Positions 1-6,107 of a DNA stretch of 12,257 nucleotides are shown piece after piece. Numbering within the stretch: the first letter of the stretch is position 1; each line of letters opens with the position of its first letter. This DNA comes from an uncultured Bacteroidales bacterium (GTDB lineage: Bacteria; Bacteroidota; Bacteroidia; Bacteroidales; P3), in contig CAMURW010000017.1 of the NCBI GenBank assembly GCA_947097635.1, positions 1 through 12,257 on the forward strand, read 5' to 3'. The notes beneath the pieces are model-generated. The model did no database searches and was not told where the DNA came from. It worked only from the letters and a program-made list of their open reading frames with translations. Both the position numbers and the translations under genes were made by a program.

Positions 1-267
1 GTTCTCCAGCAGTAGAGCGTCGACCTCGGAGGGCGTGACGGTGATGCGGATGTCGCAGATGTTGCGCACTAGCATCTTGATTTTTGGCGAATGGTCATTG
101 TAGCGCTGGAAGTAGGAGGTGACGCGTCGGCGCAGGTTGCGTGCCTTGCCCACATAGATGATGGTGTCCGCAGTGTCCAGGTATTGGTATACTCCTGGTG
201 TCTCGGGCAAGGTTTTTAGCCTTAAGGCTATTCGGTCGATGTGGGGGTTGGTGGTGGCGTCGATCAC
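1..267 (-). CDS. uvrC: UvrABC system protein C, N-terminal 89 residues (partial, runs off left edge)
   Basis: UvrC is the nuclease subunit of the UvrABC nucleotide excision repair complex and cuts the damaged strand on both sides of a lesion. The visible part is the N-terminal GIY-YIG domain, which makes the 3' incision. The first half-motif is G-V-Y at residues 25-27 and the second is Y-V-G at 38-40, followed by K-A-R-N-L-R-R-R-V with the expected catalytic Arg at residue 43 and the Y-F-Q-R-Y segment after it. The rest of the protein lies outside the window. I chose the GTG at 265-267: an in-frame TAA lies just upstream, no ATG occurs before the GIY motif, and the 'PETPGVY' segment then sits at the usual distance from the start. 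The GTG shares bases with the TGA of the upstream lipoprotein gene (GTGA), which suggests translational coupling. It is the last visible gene of the asd operon. Confidence 0.93.
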   Translation of the reverse strand, partial: MIDATTNPHIDRIALRLKTLPETPGVYQYLDTADTIIYVGKARNLRRRVTSYFQRYNDHSPKIKMLVRNICDIRITVTPSEVDALLLEN

Positions 268-740
268 TTCTTACTCATGTCTGATGTCTGCACGGTGACG
301 GTTAGGGCGTTGATGCCGGGCAGCTCGTAGTGGCTGGTAGCCTGCTTCACTTCGATGCGCTGGATGCCAGCGCTGTTGAAGAAGAAATATTTCTTGGCGG
401 GCACGTCGATGTCCACGAACTGTGCCAGGCGGGTGCCGTTGAGGGTGCCGTTGCTGTTGTGCACACGTGCGGTGACGGAGAAGTTGCGGTGCTCGTCGTT
501 GCTGTTGTAGAGGTCGATGATGAGCGGCAGCTCGTTGGCGGTGAAGACAGTGGTGTCCACGCGAAGGCGGAGGCGGATGTCGTAGCAGTCGTCGGCGTTC
601 TTAATCTGGAACTGGTATTGCTCCGGTTCGAATCGCATCCAAGTTTGATTGTTGAAGTTGTGTGTCTCTTCCAGCAGGGGGTGCTTGCCGCAGCCGATGA
701 AAAGGAATGGCAAAAGGGCGAGGAGCAGGGTGCGACGCAT
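264..740 (-). CDS. Small lipoprotein, GldH-like
   Basis: A 158-residue predicted lipoprotein. The signal peptide has Arg2-Arg3, a Leu-rich core and a lipobox F-I-G-C with the lipidated Cys at residue 17. The mature part looks like one beta-rich domain with an early W-x-R-F segment (about 34-37), a Y-D-I-R-L-R-L strand (about 53-59) and a C-terminal G-I-Q-R-I-E-V-K-Q-A-T then L-P-G-I pattern (about 115-133). Size, lipobox and this C-terminal pattern resemble the GldH lipoproteins of Bacteroidota, which belong to the gliding and T9SS-associated gene set. The match is from memory and weak in the N-terminal half, so a general Bacteroidales lipoprotein of unknown function is the alternative. It lies 29 bp downstream of asd and overlaps uvrC by four bases, so it is probably co-transcribed. 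The T9SS cargo gene in the same operon fits an envelope role but does not prove one. Confidence 0.6.
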   Translation of the reverse strand: MRRTLLLALLPFLFIGCGKHPLLEETHNFNNQTWMRFEPEQYQFQIKNADDCYDIRLRLRVDTTVFTANELPLIIDLYNSNDEHRNFSVTARVHNSNGTLNGTRLAQFVDIDVPAKKYFFFNSAGIQRIEVKQATSHYELPGINALTVTVQTSDMSKK

Positions 741-769
741 TATTGTGGGGAATAAATGAGACTAAGTAA

Positions 770-1846
770 TTATCGATTTATGAGGGCTTGCATGATTTGT
801 ATGGCGTTGGTGGCGGCACCTTTGCGAATGTTGTCGGCTACCACCCACAGGTTGAGGCTGCGTGGCTGGCTGTTGTCGCGGCGCACGCGTCCTACGAACA
901 CTTCGTCGCGTCCTTCCGCCATGATGGGCATGGGGAAGCGCAGGTGCGAGGGGTCGTCGTAGAGCACCACGCCAGGGGTGTTGTGTAGCAGCTGCCGCAC
1001 CTCAGCGATGTCGTAGTCCTCGCGAAACTCCAGGTTCACGCTCTCGCTGTGACCTCCCACCACTGGCACACGTGCCACTGTGGCGGTGATCTGGACGGTG
1101 TCGTCGTGCAGGATCTTGCGCGTTTCGTCTACTAGTTTTTGCTCTTCGGTGGTGTAGTCGCCGGGCAGGAAGTCGCCGCCGTAGGGGAACAGATTGCGGT
1201 GTATCTGGTAGGGGTACTTCATGGGATAGTCGCGTGCCTGCGGCTCTATGGCCCAGGGTTCCTGCTGGCGCTTGGCACGGCATTCGGCACACTGGCAGGG
1301 GGCGTAGTATTCCTTGAGATTCTGGATACCCAGTTGCTCTTCGTGTTCCAGTTGGCGTATGGCTTCCATCCCGGTGCCGGTGACGCTTTGGTAGGTGCTC
1401 ACCACGATGCGGCGTATGCCGTAGCGGCTGTGAAGGCGGCTGATGGCCAGCACCATCTGGATGGTGCTGCAGTTGGGGTTGGCAATGATGCGGTCTGTTG
1501 GCTTCACCACGTCGATGTTGATTTCCGGCACCACCAAGGGTGTGTCGGCATCCTTGCGCCAAGCGCTGCTGTTGTCTATCACCGTGGTGCCTGCCTCGGC
1601 GAAGCGCGGGGCATATTCCTTGCTGGGTGCTGCTCCTGCGCTGAATATGGCGAAGCGGGGATGCTGCGAGATGGCATATTCCACGTTGACGACGGTGAGT
1701 GTGCGCCCCGCGAAAGGGAGGGTTCTCCCCACGGATCGGGGGGATGCTGCTGCGATGATTTCTTCGTCTGCGAAGCCGCGTTCCTGCAGCACTTGAAGCA
1801 TGACACCTCCCACGAGGCCGGTGGCGCCAATGATGGCTATTTTCAT
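770..1846 (-). CDS. asd: Aspartate-semialdehyde dehydrogenase
   Basis: Catalyses NADPH-dependent reduction of aspartyl phosphate to aspartate semialdehyde, the branch point to lysine/diaminopimelate, threonine and methionine, in the cytoplasm. The 358 residues begin with the nucleotide-binding loop G-A-T-G-L-V-G (7-13). The catalytic Cys is residue 126 in N-P-N-C-S-T-I-Q. Gln153 in T-Y-Q-S-V-T-G-T-G, Arg259 in R-V-P-V and His266 in G-G-H-S-E-S are the expected active-site residues. The C-terminal segment A-D-N-I-R-K-G-A-A-T-N is also conserved. Start: ATG 1846, directly before the Rossmann strand. It is longer than the usual roughly 330-residue Bacteroidota enzyme because of an insertion at about 173-210. 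That insertion carries Cys184, Cys186 and Cys189 (C-x-C-x-x-C) and sits just before the Y-P-Y-Q-I-H-R-N segment. The gene begins 13 bp after the T9SS cargo gene with no promoter between them, so both probably share one mRNA. Confidence 0.96.
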   Translation of the reverse strand: MKIAIIGATGLVGGVMLQVLQERGFADEEIIAAASPRSVGRTLPFAGRTLTVVNVEYAISQHPRFAIFSAGAAPSKEYAPRFAEAGTTVIDNSSAWRKDADTPLVVPEINIDVVKPTDRIIANPNCSTIQMVLAISRLHSRYGIRRIVVSTYQSVTGTGMEAIRQLEHEEQLGIQNLKEYYAPCQCAECRAKRQQEPWAIEPQARDYPMKYPYQIHRNLFPYGGDFLPGDYTTEEQKLVDETRKILHDDTVQITATVARVPVVGGHSESVNLEFREDYDIAEVRQLLHNTPGVVLYDDPSHLRFPMPIMAEGRDEVFVGRVRRDNSQPRSLNLWVVADNIRKGAATNAIQIMQALINR

Positions 1847-1859
1847 GGTATGAGTGTTG

Positions 1860-4208
1860 TTATCGGATGAGCAGAATGGTACCCTTCTTGGTGAGGGGAC
1901 TTTGAGGGTTGATTACAGTGGTGTATTTGGCTATATATACGTAGGCTCCCTGCGGGCAGGTGTCGCCGTTGCGGTCCAGACCGTCCCAGTGGCCATCGAT
2001 GCCGTCCCAACCGCCTACGTAGGATCCGTTGCGGTTGTAGATGTCCACGTGCAGGCTCACCACGCCTATGCCTTTCACCGCGAAGAAGGGATTTTCCTCG
2101 CGGCCTGGAGTGAAGGCGTTGGGAAACCAGATGCTCTCCTTGAGCAGAGGCACGGTGACGCTAGTGGTGTCCTGGCAGCCGAAATTGCTGATGGCGACGA
2201 GCATGGTGGTGATGCTATCCTGGCTGGTGGGGAAGTTGAAATAGGTGGTGACATCGGTGCTGTTGCTGCCGTCGGGCAGTATCCATTTGCGGCTCACGCT
2301 GGCCAAGCTGACATCCTTGAATGCAATGTTCAGGTTGTCCAGGGTCGCCTTTTCGGGTGTCACTTCGATGATGGCTTTTAGCGACTTGTCCATGGTGAAA
2401 TGCAGGTTCACGGTGCTGTCGCATCCCCAGCGGTTCTTGAAGGTGTAGCGCGGTGCGTTGGTGGACTCGTAGTATGTTCTGTCGCCCCAGGTGTAAGGAT
2501 GACAGTCCTTATAGGGCCAAATGACGAAGTCGGTGTCCTTGACAGCAAGCTTCAGCACGGCGGTGTATGGACAGCCCAGGGTGTCCATGGGTACGTTGTA
2601 GGTGTTTATCTCGGAGTATTCATGTCCGTGGAACACGAAAGGCACGCCTTCGCAGGTGTGGGTGTCTGTGATCACGTTCTTGTTGTTGACGTAGAAGAGC
2701 CACACGGTGTCGCTGTTCGTGCAGCCGTTCTCGAAGGTGATATCGGCGATGGCGATGACGGTGTCCATGAAGCGATCGGTGCCGAATGGCCAGTTGTAGT
2801 TGCCTAGGTACATAGAGGTGGAGGTGCTATCTACGCCCGTGTTGCCCTGGGGGCTGAGGGCCTGCCGCACGCGTCCTTCGGAGGATTCGTTGTAACTGCC
2901 GTCGGTGAACTTCCAGTCTATCTTGCGTATCGGCGACGTGGCATCCTGGGGGATGGTGATGTCGATGGTGTCGCGCTCGTTGCGGCACATTTTGCGGTGA
3001 CGTGGCGTGATGGTGAACTCTTTGTCCTGATCCACGCCTATGTGGAAGGTGTACCACATATCGTAGATGATTGGTTTGCCGTTGGTCTGTATGCCGGCGC
3101 TGGTGAATATCATGCGCACAGTGATGGGCTGCGACACGGTGAGGTTCTGCACGGAGAGGCGCGAGGGTACGATAATCAGCGTGCCATGGCGGTTGCCGCC
3201 TTGGTTCAGCGTGTCGTTTATCATTATCAAGGTGTCGTTGCCAGGTTCTGGGCTGTCGGGTCCCATTACGGCGCGAATTTCGTTGGCGGCATTGGTGTCC
3301 TCGCCGCGATACCACTTAAAGTTGATGATGGTGTCGCCTAAGGGGGTGAAACGCCATGCTTCGGGGGTGGTGATGTTGGTTAGGAAGTTGGATCTTCCGG
3401 GGGCCACGAAAGCGGTGTCGCCGGTAGGGTTCAAGATGCCGAGTATGGCTCCGCAGGAAGTGTTGGTAGTGGGAGCTGAAGTTTTTTTGTTGACATGCAC
3501 CTCGATGATGTTGGTGCCTTCGTAGCACACTATCTGCGATTTCTGGTAGTGTGTGGGTGCCCCTGAAGATCCCTGTCCGTACCCAGGAATGCCATTAATG
3601 TTCACAACCAGCTTTCGGCAAGGATAGGCACCGTACACTGCTTTGTACATTCCTTCGAATGGCACGCCACTCTGTCCGTGACTGGGCTGGGGGTCTATGT
3701 CCTCGTATACGCCAAATATCTGGTTCTTCTCGGCGAAACTGGTGCTGGGAATGGTGCCGCTCCAGCTATAGGAGCAGTGTTGGCCCGCTTTGGAAGCGTC
3801 GAACGAGACGTTGCCGTTGGGCCCGACGACGGCGGTTCTGTAGTTGCGTCCGAAGAAGTTGAAGGGGAACGGCAATTGCATGGCAGTGGCATCGTAATAG
3901 TCGTCTTGATTCACGTTCAGTGTGCCTCCACCGCCGGCAGTGGAGTGGAAGGAAGTGTCTGGCGGGTTGTATGGAATGGCTTCCACTTTGTAACGGCTGT
4001 TCACACGCATTGCCGTGGCGGTGTAATCGGGAATCAGGATGAGGCCTGGCTTGGCGCAGGTGAGGGCGGTGTCCCAGCCATTGGCAACATAACGGGGGTT
4101 GGTGGATGCTCTTTCGTAGCCCACTTCTGGACATTGCGCCTGTACCTTGGCACAGAGCATAGATGCCACAACAGCGACAAGTAGTGTAGTGTGTTTCATT
4201 ATTTTCAT
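1860..4208 (-). CDS. Secreted surface protein with T9SS type B (gliding-associated) C-terminal sorting domain
   Basis: A 782-residue exported protein. The N-terminus is a Sec signal peptide with a hydrophobic stretch at about 7-20 and a likely cut after V-Q-A (24). Residues about 110-240 (L-P-F-P-F-N-F-F-G, then G-P-N-G-N-V-S-F) resemble a nidogen- or lectin-like beta-sandwich. Two Cys-containing repeats follow at about 519-556 and 569-605, each with an aromatic 'hG..Y' core and a closing G-C-(D/P)-(S/Y) motif; such repeats are common in Bacteroidota surface proteins. Residues about 612-687 look like a PKD/Ig-like domain. Residues 694-782 match the CHU_C/type B sorting signal: F-P-N-A-F-T-P, I-Y-N-R-N-G, W-D-G, then K-G-T-I-L-L-I-R at the very end. 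T9SS would export it and remove this tail. Ligand or substrate is unknown and no catalytic motif is visible. ATG 4208 is used; ATG 4199 is equally possible. It is the first gene of the asd-uvrC operon. Confidence 0.85.
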   Translation of the reverse strand: MKIMKHTTLLVAVVASMLCAKVQAQCPEVGYERASTNPRYVANGWDTALTCAKPGLILIPDYTATAMRVNSRYKVEAIPYNPPDTSFHSTAGGGGTLNVNQDDYYDATAMQLPFPFNFFGRNYRTAVVGPNGNVSFDASKAGQHCSYSWSGTIPSTSFAEKNQIFGVYEDIDPQPSHGQSGVPFEGMYKAVYGAYPCRKLVVNINGIPGYGQGSSGAPTHYQKSQIVCYEGTNIIEVHVNKKTSAPTTNTSCGAILGILNPTGDTAFVAPGRSNFLTNITTPEAWRFTPLGDTIINFKWYRGEDTNAANEIRAVMGPDSPEPGNDTLIMINDTLNQGGNRHGTLIIVPSRLSVQNLTVSQPITVRMIFTSAGIQTNGKPIIYDMWYTFHIGVDQDKEFTITPRHRKMCRNERDTIDITIPQDATSPIRKIDWKFTDGSYNESSEGRVRQALSPQGNTGVDSTSTSMYLGNYNWPFGTDRFMDTVIAIADITFENGCTNSDTVWLFYVNNKNVITDTHTCEGVPFVFHGHEYSEINTYNVPMDTLGCPYTAVLKLAVKDTDFVIWPYKDCHPYTWGDRTYYESTNAPRYTFKNRWGCDSTVNLHFTMDKSLKAIIEVTPEKATLDNLNIAFKDVSLASVSRKWILPDGSNSTDVTTYFNFPTSQDSITTMLVAISNFGCQDTTSVTVPLLKESIWFPNAFTPGREENPFFAVKGIGVVSLHVDIYNRNGSYVGGWDGIDGHWDGLDRNGDTCPQGAYVYIAKYTTVINPQSPLTKKGTILLIR

Positions 4209-4254
4209 CTCTATATCAGGTCGATAGGGTGATTACTTCGTGGAATTCAGAGTG

Positions 4255-4283
4255 CAAAGTTATACAAAATCTTTGTCCTGCAA
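4255..4283 (-). promoter_or_regulatory. Bacteroidota-type promoter for the T9SS cargo-asd-uvrC operon
   Basis: On the minus strand the -7 box reads TAACTTTG (4262 down to 4255), an exact match to TAnnTTTG. An ATTG (4284 down to 4281) lies upstream as a -33 element, with 18 bases between its TTG and the -7 box, close to the usual 19-21. Transcription would start about 40-45 bases before ATG 4208. This is the best promoter in the window and the only one seen for the four genes downstream. Confidence 0.7.
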
Positions 4284-4504
4284 TTTTTTATATTGTTCGT
4301 AATAGAATAATGTTGCCGCGAGGGATTCGTTGTTCCTTGAAACGTACAAAAGACACCTATTTTTCATGAAACGTTGCGACTGCGTGCTGTTAAAAAAGGT
4401 TAATCTTCTTGCATCTGCCTTTTTGTCATATTGCAGTGACGATGTGTCTGCATTGCCGACGGTTGGCCATTTGTGGCATGTTTCTTGTGTGGAACTACGA
4501 CGCA

Positions 4505-4538
4505 GGGGGATACATAGGGCGACTCCCCCCTATTTCTT
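4505..4538 (+). terminator. Possible intrinsic terminator or structured RNA hairpin
   Basis: GGGGGA at 4505-4510 pairs perfectly with TCCCCC at 4524-4529 around a 13-base loop, and the plus strand continues with the T-rich TATTTCTT. On the minus strand no T-tract follows, so if it terminates anything it acts on plus-strand RNA. No gene is recognised upstream on that strand, so it would have to end an undescribed short transcript, or it is just a stable hairpin. Confidence 0.3.
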
Positions 4539-4593
4539 AAATTGGCTAGTGATGTTTTTCCTCAAATACTTCACACATAATGGAAAAAAATGC

Positions 4594-4601
4594 TATCTTT
4601 G
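4594..4601 (+). promoter_or_regulatory. -7 promoter box for the thioredoxin gene
   Basis: TATCTTTG matches the Bacteroidota -7 consensus TAnnTTTG exactly and lies 39 bases before ATG 4641, in an A-rich region. No good -33 TTTG is present 19-21 bases upstream, so activity may rest on the -7 box alone. Confidence 0.55.
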
Positions 4602-4640
4602 CATTCTCAAAAATTAACCCTTAAAAATAAGTAAATACTT

Positions 4641-4955
4641 ATGGCACTAAAAGTTAACGATGACAACTTCGCAGAAGTTATTAAGACAAATCTTCCTGTG
4701 ATGATAGATTGCAGCGCCACCTGGTGCGGACCCTGCAAGGCCTTGGCTCCCGTTGTGGAAGAAATAGACAAGGAATACGAAGGTAAGGCACTGGTAATAA
4801 ACGTGGATGTGGAAGAAGCGCCTGGCGTGGCCGCACAGTATCGTGTGCGCAACATCCCCACCGTGCTGTTCCTGAAGAACGGCGAGCTGAAAGACAAGAG
4901 CGTAGGTCTGGTGGGCAAAAAGACGCTGACGGACAAGTTGGATTCCTTGATGTAA
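4641..4955 (+). CDS. trxA: Thioredoxin
   Basis: A 104-residue cytoplasmic thiol-disulfide reductant, normally recycled by thioredoxin reductase and NADPH. It has no signal peptide, and the full single-domain thioredoxin length is present. The active site is W28-C29-G30-P31-C32-K33, the buried Asp is D23, and the substrate-facing cis-proline is P73 in R-N-I-P-T-V. The strand before the active site reads I-D-C-S-A-T, where most thioredoxins have an aromatic pair (for example D-F-W-A); Cys24 and Ser25 are therefore unusual and put a third Cys near the redox pair. ATG 4641 follows an A/T-rich leader with no clear Shine-Dalgarno, as is normal in this phylum. The gene stands 113 bp before the DUF58 gene on the same strand. 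The symbol is given by family; a genome may encode several paralogues. Confidence 0.93.
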   Translation: MALKVNDDNFAEVIKTNLPVMIDCSATWCGPCKALAPVVEEIDKEYEGKALVINVDVEEAPGVAAQYRVRNIPTVLFLKNGELKDKSVGLVGKKTLTDKLDSLM

Positions 4956-4969
4956 TATCGCTAAAGCAT

Positions 4970-5056
4970 GTTAGGATCATATTGCCGCAGACGCAGTACC
5001 AGCATCTGCGACAATTGTTTGTGTCCGCTAGTGGTCTTGGAGGTTAATATCCTAAC
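4970..5056 (+). other. Inverted repeats in the trxA-DUF58 gap
   Basis: GTTAGGAT at 4970-4977 is perfectly complementary to ATCCTAAC at 5049-5056, 71 bases apart. Inside lies a second pair, CGCAGA at 4986-4991 and TCTGCG at 5005-5010. As RNA this would be a long-range stem enclosing a hairpin, closing 12 bases before the GTG start of the DUF58 gene. It could be a leader structure acting on that start, or chance; no known riboswitch class was recognised. Confidence 0.35.
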
Positions 5057-5068
5057 GGGCGTGTCGTC

Positions 5069-5992
5069 GTGTTCGAAGAATTAGAGAAATATAAGTCGCT
5101 GGAACTCTTTGCCCGTCAGGTGGTGGAAGGCTTCATCACGGGTTTTCACAAGAGTCCCTTCCATGGCTTCAGCGTGGAGTTTGCCGAACATCGCCAGTAC
5201 AACACTGGCGAGAGTACCCGCCATATCGACTGGAAACTGTATGCCCGTACCGACAAGCTCTTTGTGAAACGCTATGAGGAGGAGACCAACCTGCGCTGTC
5301 ATCTGATACTGGACCACAGTGGTAGCATGTATTTCCCCCTTCAGGGGCAGTGCGACCTTCGACATCCCAATAAACTGACCTTCGCTGTATATGCCACTGC
5401 GCTGCTGGTGGAGTTGCTGCAACGGCAGCGCGATGCCTTTGGTCTCACGTTGTTCAGCAACCAGGTGAATCTGCAGACCGACGTGCGCAGCGGCGTAATC
5501 CATCAGCATCACCTCTATGGCGTGCTGAGCGAACTGCTGACGCCTGTGCAGGGCGACAAGATGGAACGCCATGGCACACAGCTGGCAGAGACGCTGCATC
5601 TGATGGCGGAACGGATGCACAGGCGCAGCATGGTGGTGCTGTTTACGGATGCCTTTATCGACGACGTGCAGCGTGAACTCCTCTTCGATGCACTGCGCCA
5701 CCTGCGCTACAACAAGCAGGAGGTGCTGCTGTTCCACACCATAGACCGCGCACTGGAGGTGGACTTCAACTTCGGCCGTAAGCCGCTGCAGTTTATCGAT
5801 ATGGAGAGCAACCGTCGTCTGAAGCTCTTCCCCAACCAGGTGGCAGAAGCCTACCGCATACAGATGACGCGCCAAGTGGACGAGCTAGGGCAACGTGCGC
5901 TGAAGTATCACATAGACTATATACCCGTGGATGTGGCGCAAGGCTTCGAACAGGTGATGTTGCCCTATCTGCTCCACCGCAGAAAGAGATAG
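5069..5992 (+). CDS. DUF58 domain protein with vWA-like fold
   Basis: A 307-residue cytoplasmic protein without signal peptide or membrane segments. The DUF58 signature is at about 44-75: Y-N-T-G-E-S-T-R-H-I-D-W-K, then A-R-T-D-K-L-F-V-K-R-Y-E-E-E. A vWA metal-site pattern follows: D82-x-S84-x-S86, a candidate Thr170 in H-G-T-Q-L, and Asp194 in F-T-D-A. DUF58 proteins are usually encoded beside MoxR-type AAA+ ATPases and are thought to act with them in protein complex maturation; no MoxR gene is visible here, and the exact role is unknown. Start: GTG 5069, because an in-frame TAA lies at 5045-5047 and no ATG occurs before the conserved region; the resulting E-E-L-E-K-Y-K-S-L-E-L-F-A start is typical of this subfamily. 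The same-strand neighbours, thioredoxin and aminotransferase, are both more than 110 bp away, so operon membership is uncertain. Confidence 0.88.
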   Translation: MFEELEKYKSLELFARQVVEGFITGFHKSPFHGFSVEFAEHRQYNTGESTRHIDWKLYARTDKLFVKRYEEETNLRCHLILDHSGSMYFPLQGQCDLRHPNKLTFAVYATALLVELLQRQRDAFGLTLFSNQVNLQTDVRSGVIHQHHLYGVLSELLTPVQGDKMERHGTQLAETLHLMAERMHRRSMVVLFTDAFIDDVQRELLFDALRHLRYNKQEVLLFHTIDRALEVDFNFGRKPLQFIDMESNRRLKLFPNQVAEAYRIQMTRQVDELGQRALKYHIDYIPVDVAQGFEQVMLPYLLHRRKR

Positions 5993-6066
5993 CAAGGCAT
6001 GTATGTGGAAACTCGCCCTCTTCTGACATCCTTTTCAGCAATATATCACATATATAATATCGCCTT

Positions 6067-6088
6067 CGAAACAACTTTTGAAGTTTCG
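6067..6088 (+). promoter_or_regulatory. Short hairpin in the leader of the aminotransferase gene
   Basis: CGAAAC (6067-6072) and GTTTCG (6083-6088) form a perfect 6-bp stem around AACTTTTGAA. A competing hairpin, AACTT (6073-6077) with AAGTT (6081-6085), uses the same bases. The element ends 19 bases before ATG 6108. It could be a weak terminator for the DUF58 gene, an operator or a leader structure; I cannot tell which. AACTTTTG inside it is one base off the -7 consensus. Confidence 0.3.
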
Positions 6089-6107
6089 CACTTTCGATTT
6101 TCCCCCC

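Larger units (their letters stand above)
4209..4640. other. 432-bp intergenic region between divergent genes
   Basis: AT-rich spacer between the T9SS cargo gene (minus) and the thioredoxin gene (plus). It holds a good minus-strand promoter near the left end, a plus-strand -7 box near the right end, one GC-rich hairpin at 4505-4529 and a pair of 8-base direct repeats, TGAAACGT, at 4338-4345 and 4367-4374. A plus-strand reading frame covers 4330-4617, but its base use and protein look non-coding. I see no tRNA-like fold. A small RNA remains possible but unproven. Confidence 0.6.

Noticed and set aside
1139..1870. 243-codon open frame antisense to asd
   Set aside because: Overlaps a fully supported asd; the translation has no domain and is Gly/Val/His-biased as expected of a reverse-strand shadow.
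4330..4617. Plus-strand open frame of 95 codons in the gap before trxA
   Set aside because: Begins with TTG, covers the hairpin and the trxA promoter box, has no signal, domain or neighbour support, and its AT-rich codons are unlike those of the adjacent genes.
5081..5875. Long open frame antisense to the DUF58 gene
   Set aside because: Same reasoning: the sense protein has clear family motifs, while the antisense frame has none and no promoter.
6078..6107. TTG start for the aminotransferase
   Set aside because: The ten added residues lie in the hairpin leader and the ATG at 6108 gives the normal family N-terminus.
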